This document shows, one piece after another, positions 1 through 9,021 of a DNA stretch of 64,000 nt. The number at the start of each line of letters is the position of its first letter. The stretch's first letter is position 1. The position numbers and the translations under genes are program-made. This stretch comes from Ariolimax columbianus (Eukaryota > Mollusca > Gastropoda > Stylommatophora > Arionidae), in the NCBI GenBank assembly GCA_036924085.1, contig JAVGWX010000007.1, positions 99,109,641 through 99,173,640 on the forward strand, written 5' to 3'. Below the pieces are notes generated by a model. It did not search any database. It had not been told where the DNA came from and saw only the letters and a program-made list of their open reading frames with translations.

Positions 1-66
1 AAGCACTGCCCTCTACCAAGCTAGAAGCACTTCCCTCTACCAGGCTAGAAGCACTTCCCTCTACCA
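1..66. repeat. 24-bp tandem repeat, cut by window edge
   Basis: About three copies of a unit containing 'agaagcacttccctctacca' with one or two differences between copies. The array begins before the window, so its true length is unknown. Confidence 0.8.
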
Positions 67-242
67 GACCTGAATCTTTGGCTAGTCATCTCTTCTTGTA
101 AAGGAGAAGCTGAGGAATCCACCTCGACTTGAAGACGTGAAGTTCTTTAATATAGACTTCCTTTAAAGATGCCAGCTTGCATTGTAGCAGATAGAGGGAT
201 GCAATCACGCATTGTGTAATGGGGCAGGTATTTAAGCCAGCG

Positions 243-500
243 GATTGAATTGATATAAACAAGAGGATTGACGACATAAACAAGAGGATTGAATTGATAT
301 AAACAAGAGGATTGACGACATAAACAAGAGGATTGAATTTATATTAACAAGAGGATTTACGACATACACAAGAGGATTGAATTGATATAAACAAGAGGAT
401 TAACGACATAAACAAGAGGATTGAATTGATATAAACAAGAGGATTGACGTCATAAACAAGAGGATTGAATTGATATAAACAAGAGGATTGACTAGATATA
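243..500. repeat. Alternating 21/22-bp tandem repeat
   Basis: Units sharing 'aaacaagaggatt' alternate between two endings, 'gaattgatat' and 'gacgacat', so the real period is a dimer of about 43 bp. The regular alternation shows that the dimer, not the monomer, was amplified. Confidence 0.85.
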
Positions 501-655
501 AGCAGAGTACTGCCTAAATATAAACTGGATATAAGCAGAAAATTGCCTAAATATAAACTGGATATAAGCAGAAAATTACCTACATATAAACTGGATATAA
601 GCAGAAGATTGCCTACATATAAACAGAGGATGAACTTGATATAAGCAGATTACTT
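500..655. repeat. 33-bp tandem repeat
   Basis: Four to five diverged copies of a unit containing 'aaactggatataagcagaa'. It shares the 'gatataa' words with the preceding array and may be a diverged extension of it. Confidence 0.7.
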
Positions 656-1960
656 AAATGTAAACAGAGGATTGACTTGTCTCTCCGGTAACCGTCTATA
701 AATAGAAAAGCGAACAGGCACTCGTATGAGCACGTTCTGGTACAACTATCGAAGACGTACATCCGGTTGGCTGTTGTTTGGTCTGACCGGCTAATCAGGT
801 TTAAGTACACCAACAAACGTCTCAGCCACACTGACACCAGCTCAAAACAAAATATTGCTTGTAGCAACTTTTGCACACGGATCAAGATTACATTACTCCG
901 GAGAGCCGCCTTTGATCCGAGACATAGACAGCGGTCGATAAATCGTTACACGGGCACACACATCATCCTAGCCCAAACTGGCAACATCAAGAATGGAAGG
1001 TTCCTTTACATTCCACACAATCATACACACTCTGTCTCTCTCTTTCACATATACTCACTCTCACACACACACACGCACACTCTCTCATACACAAAAACTC
1101 TCTCTCCCTCTCTTTCAGGCGGGCGTTATCTCACTCTGGATTGTTCTCTAGCCTTAAATATTTCCACAGCCTATTCAATGCAGTTTATTTTCTCTTTCAT
1201 AATTGGAATTGAATTTCGCGTCTATGTTGCACATCTTCCATTGTTCTCGTCAAATCCCCTTAGCTCATGTGAGAAATGAAAACACAGCCATTAGCTAATA
1301 CATATATATTCATAAACGTTTGCCTCCTTTCTTCGCAAATTGACTTGTTAATATCCTGAATTCTATAGTAATGTCTAATGAAACTACCGAAGAGATGATG
1401 ATAAATACATAGCGGAACTGGTGTGTTCAACAGGAAAAGAGAGAAGAAAAGAGAAAGAGAGAGAGAGAGAGATGAAAAGAAAGAACGAGAAAGAGAGAGT
1501 ACGAATATTGGAAAATATTTGAGAGTCGATCTGAAGTCCAATCGTGGCCAGTGCCGAGAAGTAGACGAAGTGAGAACATAAAATGTCTTGAATGTCTGCT
1601 GATTTCTCCAGTCTGCGCACTATGTGTCTTGTTTGTTACCGCCAGTGTGGACGCTAGGCTGTTTATTAATGTAAGTGGCCATTAGTGTGAAGTGTTCCTT
1701 GATAATTGTTGTTGATCTTAGTGGAACTAATTCTTATATCTTCTGACCCCACAAAGAACACTAAGTGATTAACATTCGCAATCAACAAACATTATAAAAA
1801 TGTGTTCAAGAATATCATTATTCATCGACATACACTTGTACAAGATTAACTCTTATAAATCACCAAATGTCTGCTATTAACAACTGGGACCCGGATGTAG
1901 TTTGAAGCAGTGTTGAATCAATCCATGCCTGGAAAGCTGGATATCAGATGTGCTGATGAA
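656..1960. other. Unassigned region with short CT/CA and GA tracts
   Basis: No gene is recognised. It contains a CT/CA-rich tract at about 1035-1115 and a GA-rich tract at about 1434-1500. The longest open frames (for example plus-strand 767-1279) run through these low-complexity tracts and show no family resemblance, so I do not call them genes. Confidence 0.5.
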
Positions 1961-2045
1961 GAGAATAGTTGCAAAGTGCTTTAGATCTTGAGCATCAGAG
2001 CTGACATCCTGGGTTCAAACGCCCCGAATTTCGGGTACACTAGAT
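1950..2045 (+). repeat. Possible decayed tRNA-derived SINE head
   Basis: The sequence 'gggttcaaacgcc' at about 2012-2024 resembles a pol III B box. A weaker A-box-like stretch lies about 40 bp upstream ('aaagtgctttagatc'). Spacing is tRNA-like but the match is poor and no target duplication was found. Confidence 0.3.
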
Positions 2046-2100
2046 GTCGATAGTAGTGACATTTTGAAGCCTTTAAGATGGCGACACCGTCAAAGATGAA

Positions 2101-2340
2101 TCAGAAATGTACAATCTGCAGTTCTTTAATATAGAATGAGCTTCGAGGTACCTGGGGTCCAGGAGAGGACGAAGTAGAAGTGTGTACAGCCATCGAGCTG
2201 CAGGAACCTTCAGTATCTACATCCTTGTCATTTAGTGAAAGACAATGAGCACCCATAGGTATGCCCGGAGTGCAGTGAAGTCGATTCTTAGGAACAGACC
2301 AGAAAAATCGTAGTCCACTAATACATGCCAGAGGGTAACT
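2101..2340. repeat. Dispersed repeat, copy 1 (partner at 59440-59640)
   Basis: Collinear similarity to 59440-59640: both contain 'gtgtgtaca', then 'gagctgcagga' or 'gagctacagga', then 'cagtat', then 'gagacactgag' or a close variant, in the same order and spacing. No coding potential is recognised. It ends where the 46-bp array begins. Confidence 0.45.
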
Positions 2341-2870
2341 CACACACGGCGGCGTATCAAATTCACTAATAACATGCCAGAGGATAACTTACACACGGCA
2401 TATCAAGTCCACTAATAACATGCCAGAGGGTAACTCACACACGGCGTATCAAGTCCACTAATAACATACCAGAGGGTAACTCACACACGGCGTATCAAGT
2501 CCACTAATAATATGACAGAGGGTAACTCACACACGGCGTATCAAGTCCACTAATAACATGCCAGAGGGTAACTCACACATGGCGTATAAAGTCCACTAAT
2601 AACGTGCCAGAGAGTAACTCACACACGGCGTATCAAGTCCACTAATAACATGCCAGAGGGTAACTCACACACGGCGTATCAAGTCCACTAATAACACGCC
2701 AGAGGGTAACTCACACATGGCGTGTAAAGTCCACTAATAACATGCCAGAGGGTAACTCACACATGGCGTATAAAGTCCCCTAATAACATGCCAGAGGGTA
2801 ACTCACACATGGCGTATAAAGTCCCCTAATAACATGCCAGAGGGTAACTCACACATGGCGTATAACTTTG
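2330..2870. repeat. 46-bp minisatellite
   Basis: About eleven copies of a unit containing 'catgccagagggtaactc' and 'acacggcgtatcaagtcc'. Variants 'acatggcgtataaagtcc' cluster at the right end, showing local spread of one variant. Confidence 0.9.
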
Positions 2871-3430
2871 AGTCAGTTTCAGAAAAATACTCGACTAACA
2901 GGCGGATAAGATTAACTGCCATGCTCCACTAAAAGATACGGCATATGTTAAAGCTGGTGACACAAGAAATTCATCTAGGAAATGGCTTATAGGAGGTGAC
3001 TTATTATTTTAGAATATAATTTTGACTTGTTCATGATTTGCTTGTAAAAGTTATATATCTTTTTTCTTACTTTATGAAATATAAAAAAAACAAATACAGT
3101 CGTACTCCGCTATGACCTCGGATTCGGTGCTGGTCCACATCCATAGATCAAAAATTAAATCAAATCACTTCCTATTTTCACTTGCCAGAGCATTTTAAAT
3201 TCTTTTAAAAAAAAAAGTTTACATTGTAATTTATTAAGTCGCAATAGCGCTAGACCTCAAAAACTCAAAATCTTGGTTTTCAATCTGATGCCAGGTAGCC
3301 AAATGTTGAGTAAACTTATTTCGCTCTTTTGCCTTGGTGTACCATGTTGGAACCAGGGCCTCCATTATGCCATCTCTCTACCCCAGCTTCGATCACGGGT
3401 TGTATGACCACCACGACGTCACTTTACGTG
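2871..3430. other. Unassigned AT-rich region
   Basis: No gene recognised. Short A and T runs occur near 3060-3230. The last 100 bp may be the remains of the 3' end of the adjacent RTE-like LINE, but I cannot align it convincingly. Confidence 0.4.
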
Positions 3431-3590
3431 TGCATCTGTTATCTGACACGCCCACCCCATGGCTGGCCCATCTGTTATCCGACATGCACACCCTATGACT
3501 GGCCTATATGTTATCCGACACGCCCACCCCATGGTTGGCTCATCTGTTATCCGACATGCCCACCCCATGGCCGGCCCATCAGTATCTTTG
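3430..3590. repeat. 36-bp repeat inside the RTE-like LINE C-terminus
   Basis: Four copies of exactly 36 bp (12 codons) containing 'ccaccccatgg'. The minus-strand peptide repeat is of the form GWACRITDEPTM. It sits where RTE-like proteins carry a conserved WAGHxARxxDxRW-type motif, which the repeat resembles. Confidence 0.7.
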
Positions 3591-4197
3591 TAACAGCGCG
3601 ACATCTCTTATGTCAGAGAAGGAAGTTCGACGTCTGATCTCTGCGTTGCAGATTTGGTCTTAAAGGGAGATCTTCAATGGTCTTCACTCCATCCTCGTTG
3701 GACAACACGGAGTCTATCTGCATCAGCTTTCTGTTGGTTCCACACCCGCAGCCATATACCATGACACGACACTGTTGAAATTGTGAGCCTTGAGTTGTCG
3801 TTTCGCATCTGTTGCAGCATGGGCTTAATACAGTTGAAGCTGAGCTAGTCCGCTGTTATTCTTCGTGAGATCACCCGACTGATTAAATGAGACTTCGCGA
3901 TATCGTGGTCCAAGTAGATATATGAGTTTACATTTTCGACGGGACAATCTCCAAGGCGCATATCTCCTTTTGGGCAGAAGGTGTTGAGCATAAACTGGAT
4001 TTGTAGGCCAACTGCTACATTTGCTCCGCTGAGCTCATTCAGGCTTTTCTCCGCATCTTTGGCAGCGTGGCTGAGGATGACTATGTCATCAGCAAACTTC
4101 AGATGAGTAAGAATTTCCCCGTCTATGTTGTGCCATTGTCCTCTCAGCCTATGTGTTTATAGACCTGCTCAAAGGCTGTTGTAAAGAGCTTTGGTGA

Positions 4198-4485
4198 GAT
4201 TGTATCACCCTGTTGGTCGCCATGTTGTACCACCCTGTTGGACGCCACGTTGTGCCACCCTGTTGGACGCCATGTTGTACAACCCTGTTGGATGCCACGT
4301 TGTACGACCCTGTTGGACGCCATGTTGTACAACCCTGTTGGGTGCCATGTTGTACCACCCTGTTGGACGCCTCGTTGTATTACCATGTTGAACGCCATGT
4401 TGTACCATCCTGTCGGACGCCACTTTGTACCACCGTGTCGGACGCCAAGTTGTACCACCCTTTTGGACGCTATGTTGTACCGGTA
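4198..4485. repeat. 25-bp minisatellite inside the RTE-like RT gene
   Basis: About eleven copies of a unit containing 'accaccctgttggacgcc'. The period of 25 is not a multiple of three, so each copy shifts frame and all frames stay open by chance of composition. It lies directly before the RT motif B segment QQGDTISPKLF, whose first residues look like the seed of the repeat (GVQQGGTT). Confidence 0.85.
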
Positions 4486-4839
4486 TGTTGATCCGTCTAT
4501 AAAAGAGTGTGATATCCATTGTGTATCCGCTGTTTATCTCCCCTGTCAGTTGAGCGTATTTTTCTATAATTCCCTGATTTCTCAGGGCATTCGGCACCAC
4601 AGTTATGTCGTTGATGTCGAACACTTTCTCACAATCCACAAACAAAGGCGTAAAGGCATCTGTACTTCACGTGCCATCTACATTATATTGACTGATTGTG
4701 TGGTGGTGGTCAGTGGTTGAGAAGCCTTTCCTGAAACCTGCCTTCTCTCGTGGTTTGTTCTCATCTAGTAGTGGCTCTATGCGGTTGATGATAACTCTGG
4801 TGAAGAGTTTGTAAAAGGAGGAGAGCAGACAGATCCATT

Positions 4840-5340
4840 TCGGAAGACAGGTCAGTTTTACCCTACTAATGACAGTGCGTTGCTACGGTAATCCTGCTCA
4901 ACTCGAGAGGAGCCGCAGACATTTGGTTCACGTACTAGGTTGATAAGCCAACGGCGCGAGGCTACAAGGTGAGGGATTACGGCCGAACGCCTCTAAGCCA
5001 AAATCCCGCCCAAAAGCAGCTCAGCACGAATGCAAAGTTAGGCTCCGACATGGTGGGGACCTGGGGCCCCCGCTCCAGCCCCGCCCGGTCGAGCCCCAGA
5101 ATGAGGTCTCTGCCGTCCGCTGATCAAAGCGGGCGGGAAGCTGCTCGATATTCACCACATACGGCGATGAGGTATGAAACCATTTGTAGAAGACTTAGTT
5201 CTCGGTCGGGGTGCCCTAAGCAGTAGATCAGCTACCTCACTGCGAACTGCTGAGACTCAACCCTTGACCATGAGATATGTCCGCTCCCCAGTCGAACAAC
5301 ATCTCCGTGCAAGACCAGGCTTGTCCCCTGGTCAAATGCA
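4840..5340 (+). pseudogene. 28S rRNA 3'-end fragment with 3' flank
   Basis: The plus strand matches the last 430 or so bases of metazoan 28S rRNA in order: 'gtcagttttaccctacta' (4853), 'taatcctgctca' (4891), 'gacatttggt' (4919), 'gggattacgg' (4973), 'aacgcctctaagcc' (4985), 'gaaaccattt' (5176), 'ggtcggggtg' (5202), ending near 5281. About 60-80 further bases are shared with the copy at 40300-40860, so both include sequence beyond the mature 28S end (3' ETS or spacer). Many substitutions show this is not a working rRNA gene. It abuts a minus-strand LINE on its left. Confidence 0.8.
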
Positions 5341-5364
5341 CTATTTCAAGAGGAATCACAGGTC

Positions 5365-5447
5365 GCTGACATTTGGTCCACGTGCTTGGCTGATAAGCTA
5401 CCATCTGAGGGATTACGGCCGAACGCCTCTAAGCCAGAAAATGTAAT
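5365..5447 (+). pseudogene. Second short 28S rRNA fragment
   Basis: A partial repeat of the preceding copy: 'gctgacatttggtccacg' to 'gaacgcctctaagcc', matching the 28S segment also present at about 4915-5000. It starts shortly after the shared 3' flank ends, so the two are arranged like a truncated tandem copy. It lacks the 30 or so bases present in copy 1 between 'gataagc' and 'taccatctgag'. Confidence 0.7.
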
Positions 5448-5900
5448 CTTGCAATTCCTTTGCAAATATTTCGAGATGATAACTGGGTTATCATCAGCAG
5501 TATACATCAATTCGTATTCTAACCTTTTTTGTTCTTCTAGCATAAGCAAATCTGTCTCTGCTAAAGACCGCTGATGAGACACAACTAATTCAATCGCATC
5601 TAGAAGGTCGGATGTCAGCTCTATTTCCCTGGCCATCTTCATAATACATTAACTTCCTGCACTGAATTCTCAAAACGTTCATCAAAGCCATCCATAATGG
5701 CAAGGATTAACCACTTCTAAGCAACTTTCAATGTGGATTCCTTCACTTCTTTTCCTTAATCTCGAAAGTATTTTTATGATTTTCAGAATATAAACGTCCT
5801 GACATGTGGTTTTTAACTTATTCTGCTCTGGCCATTGACACGCCGCTATCAATATCTGACACAGATACGACTTACCAAAAAATCTTCTGATATTAGAAAC
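5448..5900 (-). pseudogene. Unrecognised protein-like coding fragment
   Basis: From about 5900 down to 5450 the minus strand reads as protein-like sequence over two frames. The best part begins MKMAREIELTSDLLDAIELV at 5642 and continues for about 68 residues rich in Leu, Glu and Ala, ending where the antisense of the 28S fragment begins. Upstream pieces such as FGKSYLCQIL, DVYILKIIKILSRLRKR and GFDERFENSVQEVNV look like the same protein after frameshifts. Composition is helical and charged and not low-complexity. It could be a decayed transposase or other transposon protein; I could not assign a family. Confidence 0.35.
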
Positions 5901-6245
5901 TTTGAAGACTGTAATGAATCCTGGTCTATAATCTAAAGAGTGGATGGGGTATTATGAGGCAGGACAAAAACATTCATTTTCTCCTACATTCCCATCAAAG
6001 GCTCCTGGGTTCATTGTCAACAAGGAAAACAATTGTGAACGGCATTCTCTATACAAACCAGTGGCCTCTGACTGTGACCTTCAAATGTTCAGTCAACCAT
6101 GTTGTAAAAAAGTGCGTTCATTCCGGATTGTTTGTTTAGTTTGTAACAGTCAGAGAGGCTAGATCTAGCAGTATTCCTTGTGTATCGATGGTTTTCAGAA
6201 GAGTAGATCATCATATACTTCAACCTACAACCACAAGTTGCAATA
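5900..6245. other. Unassigned region
   Basis: No repeat or gene recognised. It precedes a 33-bp array; only the last few bases resemble the array unit. Confidence 0.4.
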
Positions 6246-6605
6246 ACCCCTAGCAAGAGTGTTATTCTAGCTGTAGTGACCTCAAATAAGAATGTTAACC
6301 TAGCTGTAGTGACCTCTAACAAGAGTGTTATCCTAGCTGTAGTGACCTCTAACAAGAGTATTATCCTAGCTGTAGTGACCTCTAACAAGAGTGTTAACCT
6401 AGCTGTAGTGACCTCTAACAAGAGGGTTATCCTAGCTATAGTGGCCCCTAACAAGAGTGTTAACCTAGCTGTAGTGGCTCCTAGCAAGAGTGTTAACCTT
6501 GCTGTAGTAACCTCTAGCAAGAGTGTTATCCTAGCTGTAGTGACCTCTAACAAGAGTGTTAACCTAGCTGTAGTGACCTCTAATAAGAGTGTTAACCTTG
6601 TTAAC
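6245..6605. repeat. 33-bp minisatellite
   Basis: About eleven copies of a unit containing 'tagctgtagtgacctctaac' then 'aagagtgtta'. The 33-bp period (11 codons) keeps a frame open on both strands, which explains the long artefactual open frames. Confidence 0.9.
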
Positions 6606-6609
6606 TTGT

Positions 6610-7280
6610 TAACCTTGTCTTTTCCTTCTTACCAACGAAGGTCCTAAAGGTCATTGTCTTATCCTTCTTATAAATGAAGGTCCTAGTAGTCTTTGTATTC
6701 TTCTTCTTACCAATGAAGGTCCTAGAGTCATTGTTTTCTCATTCTTACAAATGAAGGTCCTGGAGGTCATTTTCTTATCCTTCTTTGCAATAAAGGTCCT
6801 AGGAGTCATTATTTTCTCCTTCTTACTAATGAAGGTCCCATATGTTATTGTCTTATCTTTCTTAGCAATAAAGGTCCTGAAAATCATCTCCTTTTTACCA
6901 ATGAAGGTCCTGGAGGTCATTCTCTTCTCCTTGTTACCAACGAAGGTTTTATATGTCATTGTCTTTTCCTTCTTACCAATGAAGGTCATATATGTCATTG
7001 TCTTTTCCTTCTAACCAATGCAGGTCATATATGTCATTGTCTTCCCCTTCTTACCAATGAAGGTCCTGGAGATCATTGTCTTCTCCTTCTTACAAATTAA
7101 GGTCATATATGTCATTCTCTTTTCCTTCTTACCAATGAAGGTCATATATGTCATTCTCTTTTCCTTCTTACCAATGAAGGTCATATATGTCATTCTCTTC
7201 TCCTTCTTACCAATGAAAGTCCTGGAGGTCATTGTCTTTTCCTTCTTACCAATGAAGGTCCTGGAGGTTATTGTCTTCCA
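6610..7280. repeat. 36-39-bp minisatellite
   Basis: About seventeen copies containing 'ccttcttaccaatgaaggtc' with two variants of the remainder, 'ctggaggtcatt' and 'atatatgtcatt'. The variants occur in runs, which points to local duplication of blocks. Confidence 0.9.
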
Positions 7281-7374
7281 GTACAGATCCGTTTCGTCAT
7301 CATTAAATCTTTACACCTTAGTCTATTCACCAGCCGTTATGATTCTAGCAAGTTTAACGTTCTGCGTCTTTTTT

Positions 7375-7600
7375 AAATTCTAGTAAACTTAGCGGTTCTG
7401 CGTCCGTTATGATTCTAGTAAACTTAGCGTTCTGCGTCCGTTATAATTCTAGCAAGCTTAGCGTTCTGCATCCGTTTTGATTCTAGCAAGCTTAGCGTTC
7501 TGCGTCCGTTATGATTCTATTAAGCTTAGCGTTCTGCGTTCTTTATGATTTTACAAGCTTAGCGTTCTGCGTCCCTTGTGATTCAAGCAAGCTTAGCTGG
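7375..7600. repeat. 34-bp minisatellite
   Basis: Six to seven copies containing 'aagcttagcgttctgcgt' and 'ccgttatgattcta'. HindIII-type 'aagctt' words repeat in most units. Confidence 0.85.
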
Positions 7601-7824
7601 ATAGCGTTGTGCGTCTTCAACATCAGCCCTAGTAGCAGCATCATGCTGCACATTAATAGTATACATCTGACTTTTTTGTTTGAGTTTCGAAAACCAATGT
7701 CTGCTAGTCCCAAACATCTCCAGCATCTTCTTCATCGTTTTTCTCATTGTTCAATGACGATGATAGTTATTCTCTTGTTCTGTATTAGAACATGGCTCAA
7801 AGGCCCATTTGATCGTCAATGAAT

Positions 7825-8149
7825 TGGTTTATCCTTAGCTTGGCTCCGTTCGTTCTCAATTTCCCGCTACCAAACCATGAAAGGGCTTAAGTAGAAGAAT
7901 GTAGTCCAGAGAACGGAATGCGTTGTGTCGTAGTTTACAGCTTGACTGCGATATTTGCACCTTTCGGTCCAACACATCCGACTTCAGCAAGAATTTGTTT
8001 AGTACCGGGTTAGCATTCCCTCTTAGATCCCTTATCTTTAGCCAGTCTGCCTTGCGTGGAGGTGTAGAAGGAGGTGTAGAAAGGTCTTGGCAGCTCTCGT
8101 TCGCTGGCCCTGACGCTAGCAGTCAGCTCTGCTCGACATCTTGATCCCC
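7825..8149 (-). mobile_element. Element S, copy 1 (short non-autonomous retroelement)
   Basis: About 325 bp shared with the two halves flanking LINE C at 59845-59980 and 61574-61794. Shared words include 'gaaagggcttaagtag' (7880), 'gaacggaatgcgttgtgt' (7912), 'acctttcggtcc' (7959) and 'gtaccgggttagcattccct' (8002). The flanks carry a candidate 9-bp target duplication 'tcaatgaat' at 7816-7824 and 8150-8158. Orientation is set by copy 2, whose minus-strand 3' end has a GAA tail. This copy lacks about 40 bp present in copy 2 and has its own short duplication ('ggaggtgtagaa' twice). No pol III promoter or protein was recognised, so the class is uncertain. Confidence 0.65.
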
Positions 8150-8159
8150 TCAATGAATA

Positions 8160-8590
8160 GATTATAGTTATACTTTTGTTCTGTATTAGACCTTGGTTTA
8201 CAAGCATGTTGTGGCTGTATTGGTGCTCAATCCAAACCTTAATAAATCGTATCCATTTCATCAACTATGCGGCCTCGCGTCCTGAACATGTTGGAGTTCA
8301 CTGCAGCAGCGTCAAATTCTATTAATTATTGATGTTTAACGTTAACTATTGGGCCAACAGTTTGACGAGCTGAACTTAGCTTACGACCTATGTCCACCAT
8401 AGACAGACCATGCTAGCTGAGGCGTATCACTTATAACTTTCGATTGACTGTTAGAAGTCACGACCCTATGAAGACAGGACCGCTTGTATAGCGAAGCACC
8501 GTAGTTCGAAGCGCCATAAATCGGAGCTCCGTACTTCAGAGCGCGCAGTTCCGAGAGTGCCAGCAACAAATTGTGCATGTATTGACCGCT
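8160..8590. other. Unassigned region
   Basis: No gene or repeat recognised between element S and the 29-bp array. Confidence 0.4.
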
Positions 8591-8599
8591 AACAAACTG

Positions 8600-9021
8600 G
8601 TACTCCTTTATGACTTGCTTGTATAAGCTACATAGAATTGTTCTTGTTTGTATAAGCTACATAGAATTTTTCTTGCTTGTATAAGCTACATAGAATTGTT
8701 CTTGCTTGTATAAGATACTTAGAGTTGTTCTTGTTTGTATAAGCTACATAGAATTGTTCTTGCTTGTATAAGCTACATAGAATTGTTCTTGTTTGTATAA
8801 GCTACATAGAATTGTTCTTGCTTGTATAAGCTACATAGAATTGTTCTTGCTTGTATAAGCTACACAGAATTGTTCTTGCTTGTATAAGCTACATAGAATT
8901 GTTCTTGTTTGTATAAGCTACATAGAATTGTTCTTGTTTGTATAAGCTACATAGAATTGTTCTTGCTTGTATAAGCTACATAGAATTGTTCTTGCTTGTA
9001 TAAGCTACACAGAATTGTTCT
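8600..9021. repeat. 29-bp minisatellite, left part
   Basis: About fourteen copies of a unit containing 'tataagctacatagaattg' then 'ttcttgctt' or 'ttcttgttt'. The same array resumes at 11302 on the far side of the CR1-like LINE, so the LINE split one array. Confidence 0.95.

Larger units (their letters stand above)
3430..4838 (-). pseudogene. RTE-like LINE reverse transcriptase, decayed, with two internal minisatellites
   Basis: On the minus strand this reads as the RT domain and C-terminus of an RTE-like non-LTR retrotransposon, which would copy its own RNA at a nicked target. In order from 4838 downwards: LLSSFYKLFTRVIINRIE, then AGFRKGFSTTDH, then FVDCEKVFD (motif A), then a 25-bp array, then QQGDTISPKLFTTAFEQV (motif B), then THLKFADDIVILSHAAKD (motif C, catalytic FADD kept) at about 4045-4110, then YIYLDHDI, then a C-terminal RRRTSFSDI region running into a 36-bp array at 3430-3590. 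Frameshifts and stops separate these pieces. The N-terminal endonuclease is missing: at about 4838 the LINE ends abruptly against a 28S rRNA fragment in the opposite orientation. Family placement is by motif recognition only. Confidence 0.75.

Noticed and set aside
767..1279. 170-codon plus-strand open frame
   Set aside because: It runs through CT/CA low-complexity sequence, has no recognisable domain, and shows no splice or family support.
4840..5281. R2-type insertion site in 28S
   Set aside because: The 28S portion begins downstream of the classical R2 target, and the adjacent LINE is RTE-like and in the opposite orientation.
8600..9021. CRISPR-like array of short repeats
   Set aside because: Units are directly adjacent with no unique spacers, and the genome is eukaryotic. 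The same holds for all arrays in the window.
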